Source: Psychroflexus longus
GTDB lineage: Bacteria; Bacteroidota; Bacteroidia; Flavobacteriales; Flavobacteriaceae
Length of the DNA stretch: 64,000 bases
Direction of reading: 5' to 3'
NCBI RefSeq assembly: GCF_020164595.1
Contig: NZ_JAIQZE010000003.1
Location: forward strand, 1-64,000
Part shown: positions 7,608 through 16,519 of the stretch, piece by piece
Layout of the letters: the number at the start of each line of letters is the position of its first letter
Numbering within the stretch: position 1 is the stretch's first letter
Translations under genes and position numbers: made by a program
The notes under the pieces: generated by a model
What the model saw: only the letters and a program-made list of their open reading frames with translations
Database searches by the model: none
Told to the model about the DNA's origin: nothing

Positions 7608-9653
7608 ATGAATTTTACACGTCTTAGCTTATTTTTATTTGGTTTTATTTCGTTCTTAAATATTCAACTTAACGCCCAAGTAGATGAAAACCATTTTGAT
7701 TACATGGATCTTTTTGATTTACAGATGGTTTCAAATCCTGAAATTTCTCCAGATGGGAACACCATAATTTATGAAAGACATCAGTTTGATGTCATGACAG
7801 ACCGTAGATTAGTAAATCTATGGCAAATCTCCTTTGATGGCAAAGACCATTATCCAATCACGTCCGGAACTAAGAATTACGGAAATGTCTCCTGGTCTCC
7901 ACAAGGTGATAAATTTGCGTTTACTTCCAATCAAGATGGTTCAAATCAACTCTATGTGTATTGGGTAAAATCAAAAACAACAGCTGCTCTTACGAATTTT
8001 ACAGAAAGCCCTGGAAACATAAGCTGGTCTCCAGATGGGTCTCAACTCCTTTTTAGCAAGTTTGTATCAGAATTATCTAAAGCTGTGAAACCTGGCATAC
8101 CAGCACCTCCAACCGGAGCCCAGTGGGAAAAAGAAGCAGATGTCATAGATAAAGCTGTATACCGAAGAGATGGCGGGGGTTATGTCCAAGATGGGTACAG
8201 CCATTTATTTATAATTTCAGCTGAAGGCGGGACGGCACGTCAACTCACGTCGGGTTCACATCAATATGGATCTCCTTCCTGGGCTCCAGATGGGAAGCAT
8301 ATTTTGTACACCGTCAACAAATCTAAAAATGCTGAACTTGATCCTAACAATGAGCAAATCTTTCAGCAAAACATTATAACAGGAGAGGTAGAACAACTCT
8401 CCAAAGAGCGTGGACCTTTCAACTCTCCAAAAATTTCTCCAGATGGAAAATATATCGCTTATACAGGTTTCAAAGATAGATTTGTAGGATATCAATTGAC
8501 TCAACTTTATTTGATGGACAGAGACAATAAACAAGTTGAAGTTTTATCAAACAATTTCACTCAAGACATTTCATCCATAACCTGGTCTAAAGATAGCAAG
8601 TCTATTTATTTCAGATTTGATGAAGAGGGGAATAGTAAAGTTGGTAATATAGATCTTAAAGGAAATTCAACTACAGTAGCTGAAAACCTTGGTTCTGCAA
8701 GTATTGGAAGACCTTATGGTGGTGGAAGTTATTCTGTTTCAGATAAGGGTAACTTAGCATTTTCTCATGTTACAACTTCAACGCCCTCAGAATTGGCAGT
8801 TTTAGGCAGAAAGTCGAATTCACAACCAAAACTTCTTACGAGTCTAAATGAAAATCTATTGAAGTCTAAAAAGACAGGAAACGTAGAGGAATTCTGGGTG
8901 GATTCATCAGTAGACGGGTTTAAGGTTCAGGGTTGGATCATCACACCACCAAACTTTGATCCTTCCAAAAAATATCCAATGATTTTAGAAATTCATGGTG
9001 GTCCTTATACTAATTATGGATCTCGATTTTCTCCAGAATTGCAATTCATTGCAAGCCGGGGTTATGTGGTGGTTTATACCAATCCACGAGGAAGCACCAG
9101 TTACGGCGAAGACTTTGCGGCTTACATCAATCATAATTATCCAAGCGAAGATTATAACGACTTAATGGATGCTACAGAGTATGTAGTAGATCAAGGCTAT
9201 GTTGATGAAAACAATCTGTTTATTACTGGAGGCAGTGGAGGAGGAGTGCTTACCGCCTGGTCAATTGGTAAGACAGATAGATTTAAGGCTGCTGTAGTGG
9301 CAAAACCAGTAATCAATTGGTATAGTTTTGTTTTAACTGCAGATGGTTCTCCATTCTTTTCAAAATACTGGTTCAAAGACAAGCCTTGGGAATCTCCGGA
9401 AGATTATTTAAAGTATTCTCCAATCTCACTGGTAGGAAATGTAAAAACACCAACGATGCTTTTGACCGGTCAGGAAGATTACAGAACACCTATGAGTGAA
9501 ACCGAACAGTATTATTCAGCATTAAAGCTACAGGGAATTGATGCAGTGATGGTAAGAATCGCGGGTTCTGGCCATGGTATTGCGGGAAAACCTAGTAATT
9601 TGTTTAGAAAAGTAGGATACATCACAAATTGGTTTAATAAGTATAAGGACTAA
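7608..9653 (+). CDS. Secreted S9-family prolyl oligopeptidase-like peptidase
   Basis: 681 residues. An N-terminal signal peptide (cleavage near LNAQ, about residue 24) is followed by a beta-propeller of WD40/TolB-like repeats (repeated ISPDG, WSPDG and WAPDGK motifs, about residues 40-400). The C-terminal alpha/beta-hydrolase domain (about 430-681) holds the catalytic triad Ser543 (GGSGGG), Asp624 (GQEDYRTP) and His656 (SGHG). This matches acylaminoacyl- or dipeptidyl-peptidase-like S9 enzymes that trim short peptides in the periplasm. It sits 11 bases after the amidase gene and 155 bases before the crtA-like gene, which has its own probable control region. Confidence 0.94.
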   Translation: MNFTRLSLFLFGFISFLNIQLNAQVDENHFDYMDLFDLQMVSNPEISPDGNTIIYERHQFDVMTDRRLVNLWQISFDGKDHYPITSGTKNYGNVSWSPQGDKFAFTSNQDGSNQLYVYWVKSKTTAALTNFTESPGNISWSPDGSQLLFSKFVSELSKAVKPGIPAPPTGAQWEKEADVIDKAVYRRDGGGYVQDGYSHLFIISAEGGTARQLTSGSHQYGSPSWAPDGKHILYTVNKSKNAELDPNNEQIFQQNIITGEVEQLSKERGPFNSPKISPDGKYIAYTGFKDRFVGYQLTQLYLMDRDNKQVEVLSNNFTQDISSITWSKDSKSIYFRFDEEGNSKVGNIDLKGNSTTVAENLGSASIGRPYGGGSYSVSDKGNLAFSHVTTSTPSELAVLGRKSNSQPKLLTSLNENLLKSKKTGNVEEFWVDSSVDGFKVQGWIITPPNFDPSKKYPMILEIHGGPYTNYGSRFSPELQFIASRGYVVVYTNPRGSTSYGEDFAAYINHNYPSEDYNDLMDATEYVVDQGYVDENNLFITGGSGGGVLTAWSIGKTDRFKAAVVAKPVINWYSFVLTADGSPFFSKYWFKDKPWESPEDYLKYSPISLVGNVKTPTMLLTGQEDYRTPMSETEQYYSALKLQGIDAVMVRIAGSGHGIAGKPSNLFRKVGYITNWFNKYKD

Positions 9654-9754
9654 TTTTTTCCGAAATTCATTGAACTTTATCCTGAATTTGAAACGAACTT
9701 AATTGAAGGTTTCCATCATTGAATCATTCATTGTTTAAATATTAATAAAATTAA

Positions 9755-9790
9755 GGTAAAAACTAATTCGAAACGACATTAGTTTTCACC
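9755..9790. promoter_or_regulatory. 36-bp near-perfect palindrome upstream of the crtA-like gene, candidate operator
   Basis: Left arm 9755-9770 and right arm 9774-9790 pair at 15 of 16 positions, with one mismatch (9758/9787) and one bulged C (9777), around a 3-base AAA loop. The outer halves read GGTAAAAACTAAT and ATTAGTTTTCACC. It ends 18 bases before the crtA-like start and overlaps a weak -7 element (CACCTTTG, 9787-9794; consensus TAnnTTTG). It could be the operator for the MerR/B12 regulator of the facing operon. Alternatively it could be a transcript hairpin or a weak terminator for the S9 gene, though no clean T-run follows directly. Confidence 0.5.
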
Positions 9791-9808
9791 TTTGTCTTTT
9801 TATACATT

Positions 9809-10498
9809 ATGTCACAAATTACTACACTTACCGTTTTAACTTATAATGGCTTTGCTGATAAATTCTGGGCATTATCGATGATGCAATTTGGTCATCGGTA
9901 TATGAAAACAGTTGAAGGACAAAGCTTTTATAAACTAATGGGAAGTGGCAAGGATAATTTCAATCCTTTACCGGACTGGAATGTGTACGCGGTATTACAA
10001 GTTTGGGATGATGAGTCTTATGCTCAGGACTTTTTTGATACGCATACTTTAAGTCAGCTTTATAAAAAGCATGCGACAAAAATGGAAGTGCTTTATCTTC
10101 AAAGTATTCAGGCTAGAGGTTTGTGGAACGGTAAGAATCCATTTCAGTCTTCGGTTCAAGCTAAAGATATAGCTAAAGATGATAAGATTGCTGTGATTAC
10201 TCGAGCTAGCATTAAAACCAATATGCTTCTGAAATTCTGGAAGTTTGTTCCAGAATCTCAAAAACCACTTGAAAATGCAGAGGGACTAATCTATACAAAA
10301 GGCTTTGGAGAATTACCGTTTGTAGAAATGGCGACCTTTAGTATTTGGGAAACTATGGATAGCCTTCAAGCTTATGCTTATCAAAGTCATGAACATATCA
10401 AAGCCATCCAAAAAACGAGAAAGCTGGACTGGTACAGCGAAGAACTTTTTTCAAGATTCAGGCTTCAAGAAAAAATTGTTATAAAGGATGCTAGTTAG
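9809..10498 (+). CDS. crtA: CrtA-related carotenoid hydroxylase (spheroidene monooxygenase family)
   Basis: 229 residues matching the CrtA family from the start: an N-terminal FADKFWALSMM segment, FYKLMGSGKD, and WNVYAVLQVWDDE correspond to the well-known 'GLADRLWAF', 'FWKLMGSG' and 'VYAILAxWPDE' blocks of spheroidene monooxygenase. CrtA in purple bacteria is a haem protein that adds the 2-keto group to spheroidene. A crtA-related gene from the marine Flavobacterium strain P99-3 has been described as a carotenoid 2-hydroxylase in myxol formation, and that is the likely role here. The gene converges on crtY and their stop codons overlap (10495-10498). No other member of the carotenoid operon lies on this strand, so it has separate transcription. 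Confidence 0.85.
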   Translation: MSQITTLTVLTYNGFADKFWALSMMQFGHRYMKTVEGQSFYKLMGSGKDNFNPLPDWNVYAVLQVWDDESYAQDFFDTHTLSQLYKKHATKMEVLYLQSIQARGLWNGKNPFQSSVQAKDIAKDDKIAVITRASIKTNMLLKFWKFVPESQKPLENAEGLIYTKGFGELPFVEMATFSIWETMDSLQAYAYQSHEHIKAIQKTRKLDWYSEELFSRFRLQEKIVIKDAS

Positions 10499-11655
10499 GT
10501 ATTAAAGCCGTCTTTTGCATGTCTAAAAAATCCTTTGATGAATGGGGATGAGCTTAAATTCATTATGATTTTTAGATCCTCCTGAAATGAAGATTTTTCG
10601 TCAAGAAATCTAAAAATCGTTTGAATTGAATTGTTTTTATACATTCTGTAAAATAATTCTTCCCCGAAGGAATTTTCCTTAGTGAGCACTTCAAGAAAAA
10701 TTTTATCGTAATGCTTATATTTTTTTGGTGAAGAGTCTTTATAAAAATCTTGTTTTGATTTCAGAAACTTGATAATATTCTGACTTTTCCTTTCGCAATT
10801 TTTAAAAGAATAACCAGATGAGGCTTTCACCCAGCCTCCGGCTGTTCCTATTTTGATGATATGTTTTTGATTGAAGTCTTCAAAAGGGAAATTGGTCATT
10901 GGTATAATACCATTTTCAGTTTCAAGAATAGTATAATCTTCAACTTTTAAATTCTCTGCAATATATTTTTGTAAATAATCATCATAAGTGGATTCACTTA
11001 CAAGGTCTGGACTAAAATAGGTAAACTCTACTAAAGCTTTTGTTGATGAAAAAGGTAAAATGTAGGTAAAACTTGTCGTCTGTCCATCCTTTAGGTCATA
11101 ATCCATCATCGTGAATTTTGACTCATCAAAAACCGGTGTTTTTGTTTCAATGATCCAGCCTTTAAAATGTTGAGCTACGTTTAAATAGTCGGTATCGTCT
11201 AAAGAATAGCTTGACGGAATTCTACTATCAAACACATATTTAGCTTCATAATTTCCTCCAGTGGTTGTGATGATTGCGCTTTCTTGCGACTGAACAATTT
11301 TTTGAACTTCCTCAGTCTTCCAGTCGATGTTTGGTTTCTGAAGCTTTATTTTTGCGTCAGCATAAAACTGAGCTGACCTTAGCATCTTATAGCTATACTT
11401 TTTTAGGTCCAGAATAATGTTCTCTCCATTCGCTTTTACTATGCCTTTATCCCAGGTTTTAGACACTAAGTGGTCCCATTTTCCTTCGCCTTTTTCCCAG
11501 AAACTCCACGTTCTATCGTTTTTATTTTTTTGATCTTTATCTAAAATCAAAATAGATTTATTTTCAAAAAAAGCATCATCGTTCATTGCAAGAGCAAGAT
11601 TTAATCCAGCTGCACCAGCACCAACGATTATGTAATCATATTTAGAAATAGACAT
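10495..11655 (-). CDS. crtY: Lycopene beta-cyclase
   Basis: 386 residues. The N-terminal FAD-binding motif IIVGAGAAGLNLA (about residues 9-21) and the later block KIGTAGGWVKASSGYSF (about 270-286) are typical of CrtY-type lycopene cyclases. It closes the beta-ionone ring on lycopene. If only one end is cyclised the product is gamma-carotene, the substrate for the hydratase and desaturase encoded upstream. It is the last gene of the carotenoid operon. Its start overlaps the end of the cruF-like gene by 14 bases, and its stop overlaps that of the convergent crtA-like gene. Confidence 0.93.
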   Translation of the reverse strand: MSISKYDYIIVGAGAAGLNLALAMNDDAFFENKSILILDKDQKNKNDRTWSFWEKGEGKWDHLVSKTWDKGIVKANGENIILDLKKYSYKMLRSAQFYADAKIKLQKPNIDWKTEEVQKIVQSQESAIITTTGGNYEAKYVFDSRIPSSYSLDDTDYLNVAQHFKGWIIETKTPVFDESKFTMMDYDLKDGQTTSFTYILPFSSTKALVEFTYFSPDLVSESTYDDYLQKYIAENLKVEDYTILETENGIIPMTNFPFEDFNQKHIIKIGTAGGWVKASSGYSFKNCERKSQNIIKFLKSKQDFYKDSSPKKYKHYDKIFLEVLTKENSFGEELFYRMYKNNSIQTIFRFLDEKSSFQEDLKIIMNLSSSPFIKGFFRHAKDGFNT

Positions 11656-12286
11656 AGAAGTAGATAAAGAATGCGAGTTGAACTAAGTATAAATTGAGGG
11701 AAATAAGAAATTGCCCTTTTATTTTGGCTAGGTGAAATACCAGATGAAATATGAACGAAATAATACCCCAGGCAATATAATTATCTATGGGGGCATAGCC
11801 TCCAGAGAATTCCCAGAAATCAAATATTGGAGCTACTTTTTCCATGAATAAATCTAAAAATAGCATCATGAAGGTCCCTAATAACGATTTTAAAAAAATA
11901 TTGTCGGATAAGTGATTGGCGACTGCACCACATATAAATGTCAACATTGCCCAATTAATTCCTATGAGAATGGGCACTTCAAAAATCTTCGGACCAAAAT
12001 TATCTCCGTAGGCATATTCTCCAAAAAATAAACCGAAGGTCACTCCTAGATATTCTGCGTAGATACCTAAAACTCCAAATAGAATAAATAAAATCCACTT
12101 TTTAATAGTATCCAGCGGAAAGAAAAATATGAGGGCCAGAAACATGATGAAAAGATTGAGAGCTGTTCTGCTTGCAAACCAATCTTGATAACCCAGGCTA
12201 ATCCCTATTATTCCAGAAATATGAAAAAGCCAGAGAATTCCAATAGCTATAAGAACGTATTTTTTTTCTTTATAAAGGCTTTTCAT
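11642..12286 (-). CDS. cruF: CruF-like carotenoid 1',2'-hydratase (DUF422 membrane protein)
   Basis: 214-residue integral membrane protein with about seven hydrophobic segments. The middle part (YAEYLGVTFGLFFGEYAYG, then PILIGINWAML, and a later APIDNYIAWG) matches the DUF422 'carotenoid biosynthesis protein' family. In flavobacteria and cyanobacteria this family contains CruF, which hydrates the 1',2' double bond of the acyclic psi end of gamma-carotene. The context fits: it lies between a CrtD-like desaturase and crtY in the same operon, with 9 bases before it and a 14-base overlap after it. Without an assay the exact reaction is inferred from family and neighbours. Confidence 0.85.
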   Translation of the reverse strand: MKSLYKEKKYVLIAIGILWLFHISGIIGISLGYQDWFASRTALNLFIMFLALIFFFPLDTIKKWILFILFGVLGIYAEYLGVTFGLFFGEYAYGDNFGPKIFEVPILIGINWAMLTFICGAVANHLSDNIFLKSLLGTFMMLFLDLFMEKVAPIFDFWEFSGGYAPIDNYIAWGIISFIFHLVFHLAKIKGQFLISLNLYLVQLAFFIYFYVYF

Positions 12287-12295
12287 TCACATAAA

Positions 12296-13765
12296 TTAGG
12301 CTTGTGGAACTAAATCTGAAACGATTTTTGCAGATAGTAAGCATAATGGAATACCACCACCTGGGTGAACACTACCACCACAAAAATAGAGGTTTTTTAT
12401 TTTAGAACTAAAGTTAGGATGTCTTAAAAACGCAGCAAATTTATCATTGCTAGAAGTACCGTATAAGGAACCCTGAAAAGAAGCAGTTGCCGTTTCAATA
12501 GTTTCAGGTGTTTCTACATGTTCTATTTCGATATGGTTTTCAATCTTGGTGTCAAGGCATTTATTTATTTTGGCAATTACTTTTTCCCTAATATAAGTAG
12601 TTTGAGCTGACCAGTCCTGACCACAATTTGTAGGTGCGTTCAACATTACGAACCAATTTTCGCAACCTTCTGGAGCATCACCATTAACTTCTTTTGAAGT
12701 TATGTTGATATAAACTGTAGGATCATCAGCAAAATATTTTTTATTAAAAAGGTGATCGAATTCCTTTTTGTAATCTTCCGTAAATAGAATGTTGTGTAAG
12801 TCTAGTTCTTTAAACTTTTTATTCACACCCCAATAAAAAATTAATGCTGAACTTGAGCGTTCCTGTTCCAATGTTTTTTTTGGTGGTGTTGCTTTTTTTA
12901 GTAATGATTTATAAGCGGAATAGACATCCATATTACAGATGACCATGTCAAATATCTGCTCTTCTTGATTGACTCTGATACCTCTTATTTTTTTATCGTC
13001 ATAAAGAATTTCATCAACTTTTTGGTTGAGCTTAAAAATGATTCCGACGTCTTTAGCCAATTTGGTCAGGCTTTGTGAAATATCATGCATTCCATGTTTT
13101 GGAATATATGCTCCGTAATTCATTTCCAAATGAGGAATCATAGACATAATTCCAGGTGTCTTGTATGGAGAAGAACCATTGTAAGTAGCAAATCTGTTAA
13201 AGAGTTGAACGAGCTTTGGATGTTCAAAATACCTTTCATTGACTTCATTAAGACTATTGTCTAGATGAAGTTTTCCTAGATTAATAACTGCCTTTAAAGT
13301 GTCTTTAGATAAGTAAGTGCTAAATTTATGAAGCGATTTTTCTAAAAAAAGCCTGGATGTTAAATTGTATTTAGTTTGAGTACTTTTCAAATAATCACTA
13401 AGATTATTTTCAGGCTCATTAAAGGTTTTGGCAGCTTCTTTTATAAATGTATTTTTATCTGCGTTGACTTGAAATCGCTGGCCATCTTCCCAGAAGTAAT
13501 TGCAGATGGTATTTTTTCTTTTGTATTCGAAATAGGACTTAGGATCTATGTTATATAGACCAAAAAGCTCATCAACAAGTTGAGGCATGGTAAAAAGTGA
13601 AGGACCATAATCAAACCTGTAATCACCTCTTCGGAAGCTGTGAAGCTTGCCTCCAGTATAATTGTTTTGTTCAAAAACTTCTACGTGATAGCCTTTAGCC
13701 TTTAACCGTAATGCTGATGCTATTCCAGCAATGCCAGAACCAACAACTGCAATTTTCATATTCAT
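12296..13765 (-). CDS. crtD: CrtI-family carotenoid desaturase, probable 3',4'-desaturase CrtD
   Basis: 489 residues with an N-terminal dinucleotide motif AVVGSGIAGIASALRL, GGKLHSFRRGDYRFDYGPS, and a C-terminal FCGGSVHPGGGIPLCLLSAK block. These mark a CrtI-type carotenoid oxidoreductase. A second, more typical CrtI is encoded in the same operon. This copy adjoins the cruF-like gene, so it is best read as CrtD, the 1'-hydroxycarotenoid 3',4'-desaturase of saproxanthin and myxol formation. ATGs at 13765 and 13759 are both possible; the first directly abuts the crtZ stop. A duplicate phytoene desaturase is the alternative. Confidence 0.85.
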   Translation of the reverse strand: MNMKIAVVGSGIAGIASALRLKAKGYHVEVFEQNNYTGGKLHSFRRGDYRFDYGPSLFTMPQLVDELFGLYNIDPKSYFEYKRKNTICNYFWEDGQRFQVNADKNTFIKEAAKTFNEPENNLSDYLKSTQTKYNLTSRLFLEKSLHKFSTYLSKDTLKAVINLGKLHLDNSLNEVNERYFEHPKLVQLFNRFATYNGSSPYKTPGIMSMIPHLEMNYGAYIPKHGMHDISQSLTKLAKDVGIIFKLNQKVDEILYDDKKIRGIRVNQEEQIFDMVICNMDVYSAYKSLLKKATPPKKTLEQERSSSALIFYWGVNKKFKELDLHNILFTEDYKKEFDHLFNKKYFADDPTVYINITSKEVNGDAPEGCENWFVMLNAPTNCGQDWSAQTTYIREKVIAKINKCLDTKIENHIEIEHVETPETIETATASFQGSLYGTSSNDKFAAFLRHPNFSSKIKNLYFCGGSVHPGGGIPLCLLSAKIVSDLVPQA

Positions 13766-14212
13766 CTATTTGTTGTTTTTCAGAAAACGTTTTGGTGGTA
13801 TAAGCATACCAAAACACTCACTGTCTTCTTTTCCTAAATGCTTATGATGTATTTTGTGAGCTCTTCGAATACCTTTTGCATACCAGTGATTTGCTTTTCG
13901 GAATAACTTAAATCTTTGGTGGATAAATATATCATGAACAAGAAAGTATGCTAAACCGTAACCCGCTATACCAGCACCAATAGCTACTGCAAATTGAAAT
14001 TCTGCAACCATGAAAAAGTACATGCTTACAACGGCATAGAAAACAAAAAACAAATCGTTGCGTTCCCACCAACTTTTATGATCTTTTAAATGGTGGTCTT
14101 TATGAAGAACCCACAAAAAACCATGCATAATATATTTGTGCGTAAACCACGCCATAAATTCCATCCCCAAAAATGTTGCGACAAACACAACAATCCAAAT
14201 CAATATATCCAT
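13766..14212 (-). CDS. crtZ: Beta-carotene 3-hydroxylase
   Basis: 148-residue membrane di-iron hydroxylase. It has the full set of histidine clusters of CrtZ: HKYIMHG, HKDHH, HDIFIHQR and HKIHHKH, set among about four membrane segments (for example FVATFLGMEFMAWF near the start). It adds the 3-hydroxyl to the beta-ionone ring, giving zeaxanthin-type rings or the 3-OH of myxol and saproxanthin. The length is normal for short bacterial CrtZ. It lies between crtB (4-base gap) and crtD (abutting), so translation is probably coupled. Confidence 0.95.
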   Translation of the reverse strand: MDILIWIVVFVATFLGMEFMAWFTHKYIMHGFLWVLHKDHHLKDHKSWWERNDLFFVFYAVVSMYFFMVAEFQFAVAIGAGIAGYGLAYFLVHDIFIHQRFKLFRKANHWYAKGIRRAHKIHHKHLGKEDSECFGMLIPPKRFLKNNK

Positions 14213-14216
14213 AATG

Positions 14217-15056
14217 TTAAACTAAATTAAACCTGCAAGAAATGTAGGATTTTGCAAGCAGGCTTGCTTTTTGATAATTAGGTACTCGTATTCTTTTATT
14301 CTTTATTTCTAAAGAAGGTGTGTTTTTTAATTTTTGAAGCAGTTTGGAGTAGTAAATGTAAGCTGTATAAACTCCTAATTTAGCTTCAACTGGTAATTTT
14401 GCTATACCTCTTAAACCTGCTTTAAAGTCTTCGTCAATTTCCGTTATAATTACATTTTTCGTTTCCTCATCCAAACGGCTTAAATCTGCATTCGGAAAAT
14501 AGGATCTTTCTAATTCTTCGCAGTCTGCTTTCAAATCACGTAGAAAATTCACTTTTTGAAAAGCGGATCCTAAACGCATTGCATCGTTCTTTAGACTTTC
14601 GTATGCTTCTTTATCTCCCTTGACAAATACTTTAAGACACATCAAACCTACCACATCTGCACTTCCGTAGATGTAAGCTTCATATTCTTCTTGAGTTAAA
14701 TAATTGGATTTGTGCAAATCCTTTTCCATACTATTCATGAAAGACTCATACAAATGAGCATCGATATCATACTTATGAACAGTTTCCTGAAAGCTATTCA
14801 GAATTGGGTTGAGGCTGATTTTTTGATTTAAAGCTTCGTATAAATCATTTTTAAAATTTTTAAAAAGCTTGGACTTGTCATAATCGTGGAAAGTGTCAAC
14901 AATCTCATCAGCAAATCTTACAAACCCGTAGATATTATAAATGTCTTGCCTTATTGAAGGTGCAAGCAATTTTGTTGCAATCGAAAAAGATGTACTGTAA
15001 GAGTTTGTAACTAACTTACTGCAATCTCTCGAAACTGTATCAAATAATGACTTCAT
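14217..15056 (-). CDS. crtB: Phytoene synthase
   Basis: About 279 residues of the squalene/phytoene synthase family. The first aspartate-rich motif is FVRFADEIVD, followed by a second region AFQKVNFLRDLKAD that binds Mg-diphosphate. It joins two geranylgeranyl diphosphates into phytoene, the first committed step. I place the start at the ATG at 15056. The frame extends to a TTG at 15074 inside the end of crtI, but MKSLFDTVSRDCS is the usual family beginning. It directly follows crtI. No geranylgeranyl diphosphate synthase gene is present in the window, so the precursor must come from elsewhere. Confidence 0.96.
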   Translation of the reverse strand: MKSLFDTVSRDCSKLVTNSYSTSFSIATKLLAPSIRQDIYNIYGFVRFADEIVDTFHDYDKSKLFKNFKNDLYEALNQKISLNPILNSFQETVHKYDIDAHLYESFMNSMEKDLHKSNYLTQEEYEAYIYGSADVVGLMCLKVFVKGDKEAYESLKNDAMRLGSAFQKVNFLRDLKADCEELERSYFPNADLSRLDEETKNVIITEIDEDFKAGLRGIAKLPVEAKLGVYTAYIYYSKLLQKLKNTPSLEIKNKRIRVPNYQKASLLAKSYISCRFNLV

Positions 15057-15060
15057 TAGT

Positions 15061-16518
15061 TTAATTTTTTTCAATTAACTCAGATACCAATTTACCTGAT
15101 ATTAATGCTGGTGGAACGCCAGGCCCAGGAACTGTCAATTGCCCTGTAAAATAAAGGTTCTTAACCTTTTTACTCTTCAATTTTGGTCTTAAAAAAGCCG
15201 TTTGTAATAATGTGTTTGCCATACCATAAGCATTCCCTTTGTATGAGTTGTAATCTTCTACAAAGTCATTAACACAAAAAGACCTTTTAAATATAATATT
15301 TTTCTGGACGTTTTGGTCAGTCAAAGATTCAAACCTTGTCATGATTTTGTTAAAGTATTCTTCCCTTAGTTCTTCTGTATCCTCTATTCCTGGAGCTATG
15401 GGTACAAGGAAAAAACCGTTTTCGTGACCTTCTGGGGCAGTTGAAGGATCAGTTAAGGAAGTGAAGTTTGCGTAAAATAAAGGTTCATCAGGCCACTTTG
15501 GAGTTGTATAAATATCTTTAGCATGCTCATTAAAATCCACATCAAAGAACAAATTATGATGTTTGATATTTTCAAGTTTTTTATCAAAACCGATATAAAA
15601 AAGAAGTGAAGATGGGGCAAAAACTTTCTTATTCCAGTAAGCTTCGGAATATTGACGATGTTTTTGATCTAATAAAGTTTCTGTATGGTGGTAATCTGCT
15701 CCTGATAAAATAGTGTCATAATTTATAGTTTCACCATTCACTTCTAAAGCAACAGCAGTATTGTTTTCGACTTCAATTTTATCAATGTTTGCATTGGTGT
15801 TTATTTTAACGCCAAGCGATTCAGCCAATTTAACCATAGCAGCAATGACTTCGTGAAATCCACCTTTAGGATGCCATGTCCCGAGACCGAAATCAGCATA
15901 ATTCATAAAATTATAGAAAGATGGAGTTTCGCTAGGCTTAGCCCCTAAAAATAAAACAGGGAACTTAAGTATTTGCTTGAGTTTTTCACTTTTAAATTCT
16001 TTTTCAACATCTTTATCGACAGTACTAAAAAACTCACCTAATTTGGTAATAGTTTTTGGGGTAACCAACTCTAAAGGGGAGACACCAGGTTTATAGACTA
16101 AATCTTTTATGGCTATGTCGTAATTGTCACGAGCATTGTCAATAAATTTTTTAAGTTTCTTGGCTCCATTTTCTTCTTCCTTATCAAAAATCTTATAGAT
16201 CTTATCTAGGCTATCACCAATCTCTATGGTTTCGCCTCCCTCGAAAATGACCTGGTAACCTGGATCCAGCTTATCGAGTTCATAAAAGTCTGAAGGTTTT
16301 TTACCAAAATCTGCAAAAAATCTTTCAAAAACATCAGGCATCCAATACCAGGATGGCCCCATATCAAAAGTGAATCCTTTTTCTTTAAAGCGTCTTGCTC
16401 TACCTCCAAGGCTATCGTTTTTTTCAAAAATTTCAACTGTATTTCCACTTTGGGCAAGATAACATGCCGCCGCCAAGGATGAAAAGCCGGAGCCAATTAC
16501 TGCAATCGATTTACTCAT
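15061..16518 (-). CDS. crtI: Phytoene desaturase
   Basis: 485 residues. The N-terminal FAD/NAD motif is AVIGSGFSSLAAACYLA. Family blocks SLGGRARRFKEKGFTFDMGP, WHPKGGFHEVI and the C-terminal FTGQLTVPGPGVPPALISG are standard for CrtI, which takes phytoene to lycopene in successive trans desaturations at the membrane. It begins one base after the stop of the MerR regulator gene and is followed at once by crtB, so regulator, desaturase and synthase are almost certainly one transcript. Confidence 0.96.
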   Translation of the reverse strand: MSKSIAVIGSGFSSLAAACYLAQSGNTVEIFEKNDSLGGRARRFKEKGFTFDMGPSWYWMPDVFERFFADFGKKPSDFYELDKLDPGYQVIFEGGETIEIGDSLDKIYKIFDKEEENGAKKLKKFIDNARDNYDIAIKDLVYKPGVSPLELVTPKTITKLGEFFSTVDKDVEKEFKSEKLKQILKFPVLFLGAKPSETPSFYNFMNYADFGLGTWHPKGGFHEVIAAMVKLAESLGVKINTNANIDKIEVENNTAVALEVNGETINYDTILSGADYHHTETLLDQKHRQYSEAYWNKKVFAPSSLLFYIGFDKKLENIKHHNLFFDVDFNEHAKDIYTTPKWPDEPLFYANFTSLTDPSTAPEGHENGFFLVPIAPGIEDTEELREEYFNKIMTRFESLTDQNVQKNIIFKRSFCVNDFVEDYNSYKGNAYGMANTLLQTAFLRPKLKSKKVKNLYFTGQLTVPGPGVPPALISGKLVSELIEKN

Positions 16519-16519
16519 T

